Assembly (NCBI GenBank): GCA_016938425.1
Contig: JAFGUR010000164.1
Span: 1 to 7,408, forward strand
DNA from: Fusobacteriaceae bacterium
Lineage (GTDB): Bacteria > Fusobacteriota > Fusobacteriia > Fusobacteriales > Fusobacteriaceae
Reading direction: 5' to 3'
Length of the DNA: 7,408 nt
A program made the position numbers and the translations under genes. Shown piece after piece: positions 5,201 through 7,408 of the stretch; position 1 is the first letter of the stretch, and the number at the start of each line of letters is the position of its first letter. Under the pieces are notes generated by a model that saw only the letters and a list, made by a program, of their open reading frames with translations, searched no databases and had not been told where the DNA came from.

Positions 5201-7408
5201 ATAGAGATTAATGGAGATAAAGTAAACATTAATGGCCAAATTTCTGCTGGAAATAAAGTTTTGATAAAATCTAAGGAAATAGCAAATTCTGGTGGAACAA
5301 TAATTGGGAATGCTATAGGACTTTATGCTGAAAAAGATATTGTCAATACAGGAGAAACAAAGATAATAGCTGGAGAGACTGTAGTATTAGACGCTAAGGG
5401 AAATATTAAGAATACAGATGGAGTAATTTCTTCTGGGAAAGATATAGGACTTTATGCAGGAAATGATATTAATTTAGAAGGAGCATATATTTCGGCAGAG
5501 GGGAAAGTAGTTCTTGACGCTAAAAATGATGTTAATATTAAAACAAAAGTAGTCACTACAAAAACAGAAAATGGAGAAAATGTCCATATTGTAACTAAAA
5601 ATGAATCAACATATATTGAAGGAGAAAATGTTTTAGTTAGCTCTGGAAATGATACAAATGTTATAGGAAGTGTTATTAGTGCAGAGAAAAATCTATCTAT
5701 TTCAGCAGAAAATGATATAAATATCCTTGCTGCTAAAGATTCTGTATATGATAAAACTGTTAAAACAAAAAGAAGATGGGGACGTAAGAAGAAAACAACA
5801 ACAGAAACTTATGATGAAAGTATAGTATCGTCACAACTATCTGCTGGAGATAGCCTAATTTTCAATGCAAAAAATGATATTCTCATAGTAGGAAGTACCC
5901 TTGAAAATACAGAAAAGGAGAAGAAAACTACTAATGAAAAAGGCGAAGAAATCACAGAAAAATATGTAGATGGAAATATCAGTCTTAAAGCTGAAGGGGA
6001 TATTGGCGTTTATGAAGGAAGAGAGCTTCATGAATATAATCAAACAGTAGAAAAGAAAGGTTTTTCTTTTAGTTTTGATATTAAAAAATTTGAATTAAAA
6101 GCAGGAATAAAGATAGAGAAGTATATTATTAATACTTTACAAGATTTAGCTCTTTATTCAAGTTTTGATGGTGGAAATATTCTTGCTAAGGGGAATAATA
6201 TAACATTACAAGGAGTAAAGATAAATGCAGATTCAGACGTAACATTAATAGCTGAAAATGACCTTGTAATATCAGATGCTACAGATAAGTATAGTAGCTA
6301 TTCTAAAACAGAAACTACATTTATAGGAGTAACATTAGCAGTAAATCCTGATTTAGCAAATGTAGGAAACTATTTTGATAGATTAAAAGATTCAACAGGG
6401 CTTTTAGGAGGAAATAGTTCAGACATAATAAATGGAGTATTTGGAGTTACAAGTGGATTAAGAGACTTGGCAGGAACAGTTAATGCTGTATCAGATACAA
6501 GTGCCAATGGAAAAGAAATACAAGGAAATGCTGGAGTAACTGAGGTTATGAAAACTGATAAAGAAGATGTAAGAAACCTAGTAACAGCGAGTATAGGGGC
6601 AACATATTCTACAGAAGAATCTTATAGCCAATCAGAAACAGTAGTGGCTTCAGAAATAAAAGGTAAAAATATAAATATAAAAAGTGGTAAAGATACAACA
6701 ATAGAAGGAAGTACAGTAGAAGCCACAAAGAATGTAACAATAGAAGCAGAAAACTTAAATGTTCTAGCTTCAAAATCAACGTCATTAAATACAAGTGATA
6801 GTAAAACAGCAAGTGTAACAGTAGGTTTAGATAATTTACATTTTGACCCAACAAGTGTAACAATGGCTTATAGTCAAAGTGATAATTATAATTATACAGA
6901 AACATATACTAACTCAAAGATAAAAGCAGGAGAATCGGTAAATGTAAAAGTAAATAATGATATGACTGTAAAAGGTGGAGTAATAGAAGGAGATACAGCT
7001 AATATATATGTAGGAAATGATTTGAAAATAGAATCATTACAAGACATAGAAAAAGGAAATAGTAGCTCCTATAGTGGCTCAGTAACTTTATCAATAGCCC
7101 AAGGTGGATTACCAACAGATATATCATATAATCAAAGTAAGTCAGAAACAGATAAAGCATGGGTAACAGAGCAAAGTGGAATATATACAAAGAATGGTGG
7201 AGCAATAAAGGTAGAAGGTAAAACAGACTTGAAAGGTTCTGTAATAGCCTCAGAAAGTGAAGAAAACAAATTTGCCCTTGACACCAAAGAATTTTCATAC
7301 GAAAATATAGAAGACCATGACTATCAAAAAACAGTAGGATTTGGTGTAAGTGGAGGGTTAGATTCTGTTCCAGCAACATCAGTACAATATGGGAAGACAG
7401 ATAGGCTA
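2207..7408 (+). CDS. Filamentous haemagglutinin / CdiA-type two-partner secretion exoprotein (TpsA), 3'-truncated
   Basis: Large secreted surface protein, substrate of the upstream transporter. The GTG start is supported by a strong ribosome binding site; 1,734 codons are visible with no stop. Signal peptide: about residues 1-20 (MKKR, then a hydrophobic run, likely cut after IFS). The TPS secretion domain starts near 35, with ANPNG (47-51), EVTG, NTNL (89-92), NSNGI (128-132), GAGFIN and LTTGK (ending about 151). A beta-helical FHA-1-type region of short T/N-G-x-I repeats follows to about 830, broken near 575-665 by a K/E-rich helical insert. A non-helical module (about 830-980) carries YLYETRLE (853-860), LGDSYYE (890-896), LTDEQ (946-950), DIVWL (957-961) and VPQVYL (973-978), a set I recognise from CdiA-like haemagglutinins. 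FHA-2-type haemagglutinin repeats follow (about 985 onward; clear units near 1329-1378, 1486-1540, 1575-1632), ending with WVTEQSG (1652-1658) and GSVIAS (1677-1682). I read no cysteine. Family members often exceed 2,500 residues, so a C-terminal effector region may lie beyond the window. Whether this is an adhesin or a toxin-delivery protein is open. Confidence 0.93.
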   Translation, partial: MKKRIVFIFIYLLLLFNIFSDNIKVSEKNKQTEVTQTSNGTDLINIANPNGQGVSYNDFDSFNVGQNGVIFNNSKQTGTSQTGGIVEKNTNLNNTANLVIGEVTGKDISKINGIIEMFGAQADLIIANSNGIVVNGAGFINIPKAMLTTGKYDKITGKILAENGTVEISGNGIDVTKTNYFTILSRIIKLYGDIYGGTSEVNLIAGQNIYDTVNRSYESTISAIGGAPSFAIDSTNLGGIYAGKINIISSEKGVGVNSLGIIKASTGDFTLDSKGNIIINSVEAKKDVKISGESAKVTNIGAIGNTTIKVDETLETSTVNSGGNINIESSTYKNTKELVGAKVDINSKKIVNAGEIVAKDTLNVSSEELTLEKKSFLASTKGLTINSDKITTNEDSKIYSNDFVKITSTILNNFGLIKGAGIDLIIENIVNTGKIISIGDKGNISITSSSIDNSGNIAAQKNLNIKTLSLLNDKSGIIESGGDTTIYSDNLTNSGLFHSNGNINFYNNTTTESSITNYGTIEAIKSITFGKEDSKIGSIKNIGGKILAVENVNIYSENFENSPLKNIDIEYVNYSEDLALKSGVINVVNIGYYALGLLGEINLPISTEEIKKINEKLKTKYTEITEELKKKYPDKIFIVTGIEVGDYSEKKAVKIERILSIKDTYIDENFINKKYTSAVVSGKNVNIDATKLKNTGSTIVADQNINIKDTDNNIDVASINNDIKKTITLNKKEYTTLSDKDLKTIKFNVNSSVSFYYEEYEGPKGNKVLVKKDFAINGVSSQDSTLERESSIGSIVAGQDLKINNNSINNVGEATTENASSGSTADYDSTDLDSYEDNTKDILLNTQITGIQYLYETRLEYVDLSYYYGSEYFFNKIGFDPTKDGATILLGDSYYEVKYIISQLEKLIGNGYTSAQIASEIEQVKALFDNAAELKGTLGLVIGQTLTDEQKSKLTKDIVWLEQKEINGIKVLVPQVYLTTTTLKSISQGETEIYAGRNIEINGDKVNINGQISAGNKVLIKSKEIANSGGTIIGNAIGLYAEKDIVNTGETKIIAGETVVLDAKGNIKNTDGVISSGKDIGLYAGNDINLEGAYISAEGKVVLDAKNDVNIKTKVVTTKTENGENVHIVTKNESTYIEGENVLVSSGNDTNVIGSVISAEKNLSISAENDINILAAKDSVYDKTVKTKRRWGRKKKTTTETYDESIVSSQLSAGDSLIFNAKNDILIVGSTLENTEKEKKTTNEKGEEITEKYVDGNISLKAEGDIGVYEGRELHEYNQTVEKKGFSFSFDIKKFELKAGIKIEKYIINTLQDLALYSSFDGGNILAKGNNITLQGVKINADSDVTLIAENDLVISDATDKYSSYSKTETTFIGVTLAVNPDLANVGNYFDRLKDSTGLLGGNSSDIINGVFGVTSGLRDLAGTVNAVSDTSANGKEIQGNAGVTEVMKTDKEDVRNLVTASIGATYSTEESYSQSETVVASEIKGKNINIKSGKDTTIEGSTVEATKNVTIEAENLNVLASKSTSLNTSDSKTASVTVGLDNLHFDPTSVTMAYSQSDNYNYTETYTNSKIKAGESVNVKVNNDMTVKGGVIEGDTANIYVGNDLKIESLQDIEKGNSSSYSGSVTLSIAQGGLPTDISYNQSKSETDKAWVTEQSGIYTKNGGAIKVEGKTDLKGSVIASESEENKFALDTKEFSYENIEDHDYQKTVGFGVSGGLDSVPATSVQYGKTDRL
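5315..5570 (+). repeat. Internal tandem repeat of about 43 codons within the exoprotein gene
   Basis: Two adjacent units begin with IGLYA (residues 1037 and 1080) and share VVLDAK about 22 residues later. At the DNA level both start with the identical 14-mer ATAGGACTTTATGC (5315 and 5444), and GTAGT.. TGACGCTAA/AGACGCTAA recurs about 126 bases apart. A more degenerate third unit (EIYAGRN...) precedes them. The units probably form successive coils of the beta-helix at the start of the FHA-2-type region. The residual DNA identity suggests the duplication is younger than the other coils of the protein. Confidence 0.55.

Noticed and set aside
5855..6043. Minus-strand open frame of 62 codons
   Set aside because: Short, Phe/Ile-rich antisense reading of the exoprotein gene; no start signals.
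6609..7379. Two Leu/Tyr-rich minus-strand open frames (6609-6905 and 6999-7379)
   Set aside because: Low-complexity translations produced by the complementary strand of repetitive haemagglutinin coding; no recognisable protein.

Overview
The window holds one two-partner secretion (type Vb) locus on the plus strand. It has the 3' part of an outer-membrane transporter gene (TpsB, FhaC/ShlB/CdiB family), a 340-base repeat-packed spacer, and the 5' part of a very large secreted filamentous haemagglutinin / CdiA-type gene (TpsA). Both genes run off the window: the transporter at its 5' end, the exoprotein at its 3' end. The DNA is strongly AT-rich, with heavy use of ATA (Ile), AGA (Arg), AAA (Lys) and GAA (Glu) codons. 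Together with a tpsB-tpsA pair of this style, this suggests a member of the Fusobacteriota (Fusobacterium or a relative). That is an inference from composition and gene content; another low-GC diderm, such as one of the Negativicutes, is not excluded.

Layout: 1-1866 is TpsB (K/E-rich N-terminal extension, POTRA1, POTRA2, beta-barrel, terminal Phe). 1867-2206 is intergenic, and 1934-2174 is almost entirely a chain of inverted repeats. Two of these are GC-rich REP-like hairpins that are inverted copies of one another. The spacer ends in a strong Shine-Dalgarno sequence. 2207-7408 is TpsA, starting at GTG and open for 1,734 codons without a stop: signal peptide, TPS secretion domain, FHA-1-type beta-helix, a CdiA-type non-helical module around residues 830-980, then FHA-2-type haemagglutinin repeats still running at the window edge.

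How they work together: by family knowledge, both proteins cross the inner membrane by Sec. The TPS domain of the exoprotein then docks on the periplasmic POTRA domains of TpsB, which threads the chain through its barrel to the cell surface. The FHA-1 / middle module / FHA-2 order resembles CdiA contact-dependent inhibition effectors more than a plain FHA adhesin. Any toxin tip and immunity gene would lie beyond 7408 and cannot be seen.

The parts most worth a second look are the hairpin array between the two genes, the long charged region before POTRA1 in TpsB, the loss of both conserved prolines in the TPS-domain motifs, and the CdiA-like architecture. I see no tRNA, rRNA, CRISPR array, transposase gene or complete insertion sequence.
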